A stretch of 64,000 bases of DNA from Thiorhodococcus mannitoliphagus. GTDB taxonomy: Bacteria; Pseudomonadota; Gammaproteobacteria; Chromatiales; Chromatiaceae. Location: the NCBI RefSeq assembly GCF_010915725.1, contig NZ_JAAIJR010000012.1, positions 1-64,000 of the forward strand, in the 5' to 3' direction. Shown in pieces: positions 63,632-64,000 of the stretch. The first letter of the stretch is position 1, and each line of letters opens with the position of its first letter. Below the pieces are notes generated by a model. That model saw only the letters and a list, made by a program, of their open reading frames with translations. It had not been told where the DNA came from and did not search any database. The translations under genes and the position numbers were made by a program.

Positions 63632-64000
63632 CTAGCGCCTCACCTCGGTCTCAGGCGCGTCCGGCCTGCGGTTGAAGAATTGCCGCACGCGTGCATCCTG
63701 GCTGTGATCGCGAAGCTCGGAGGGTACACCCTCGGCAATGATGCTGCGCGATGTGGCGTCCAGCATCACCGCGCGATCGGCGACCTTCAAGATGCTTTGA
63801 AGCTCGTGCGTCACGACGACGAATGTTAGCCCGAGGTTGTCACGCAGGGCGAGGATGGTGCGATCGAGATTGGCCGCGGTGATGGGATCGAGCCCCGCCG
63901 AGGGCTCGTCGAGCATCAGAATCTCGGCCCCCAAGGCCATCGCCCGAGCGATGCCCGCACGCTTGAGCATTCCGCCCGAGAGTTCCGCCGGCATGCGCGA
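63632..64000 (-). CDS. ABC transporter ATP-binding protein of an MCE system (cut by window edge)
   Basis: Only the C-terminal 122 codons are in the window. They include the signature AELSGGMLKRAGIARAMALG, Walker B ILMLDEPSAGLDPITA and the switch His VVVTHELQSILKVADRAVML, as in MlaF-type ATPases that drive phospholipid or sterol movement with MCE proteins. The P-loop lies outside. Confidence 0.92.
   Translation of the reverse strand, partial: SRMPAELSGGMLKRAGIARAMALGAEILMLDEPSAGLDPITAANLDRTILALRDNLGLTFVVVTHELQSILKVADRAVMLDATSRSIIAEGVPSELRDHSQDARVRQFFNRRPDAPETEVRR

Overview
The window looks like a piece of chromosome from a GC-rich autotrophic gammaproteobacterium, most likely a purple sulfur bacterium of the Chromatiales. 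The evidence is the gammaproteobacterial gene order (complete tol-pal cluster; ndk-rlmN-pilW-rodZ-hisS-yfgM-bamB-der; comEC-DUF2062-lolD-lolE), a form IAq RuBisCO operon with cbbQ and cbbO, dxs beside cbbR, and a short blue-light LOV gene. The genus is inference; no photosynthesis gene itself is in the window.

Layout. 1-1520: end of a genomic island at a tRNA-Lys gene, with an IS256-type element that has cut off the 5' end of the tRNA-linked integrase. 1608-7286 (minus): ybgC-tolQRAB-pal-cpoB. 7637-12103: a methyltransferase-like membrane protein, rlmI, an L,D-transpeptidase lipoprotein, a DHH phosphoesterase and a TlpA-like thioredoxin. 12573-20724 (plus): ndk, rlmN, pilW, rodZ, hisS, yfgM, bamB, der; ispG, often found between rodZ and hisS, is absent. 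21155-23607: SRPBCC protein, short LOV photoreceptor and an SDR/DUF2867 protein. 24040-27080: a frameshifted SOUL haem-binding protein, darP and recJ. 27449-32508: cobalamin riboswitch, btuB and cobT-cobC-cobS. 32476-37642: comEC, DUF2062, lolD, lolC/E. 37835-43224: agmatine deiminase, exported acetolactate decarboxylase, trpB2, a coiled-coil LysM protein and a DUF29 protein. 43816-50814: the cbbLSQO operon (minus) with divergent cbbR; a broken GxxExxY gene flanked by inverted repeats sits between cbbQ and cbbO. 50962-54501: dxs, gloB, ogt. 55411-57321: a chemoreceptor. 58184-61906: modABC-modD and an unknown protein behind a ModE-like palindrome. 61969-64000 (minus): an MCE/Mla-type lipid transporter running off the window.

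The least ordinary content is a rich set of small non-coding repeats. Four copies of a ~105 bp TA-flanked MITE with TGTCCATCAA termini, and a second TA-flanked family (GGAGCCTGTCCGACTT termini), repeatedly land so that the TA target plus the first G of the repeat makes the TAG stop codon of the neighbouring gene. A third family (two ~190 bp copies upstream of the SRPBCC/LOV pair and of comEC) holds a hexanucleotide tract in a hairpin core, and this core is inverted relative to identical flanks between the two copies. Other repeats include palindromes shared between btuB/cobT and cbbQ/cbbS, a hairpin chain upstream of trpB2 and a cluster of DnaA-box-like sites near 55.2 kb. All calls come from reading the sequence; no database search was run.
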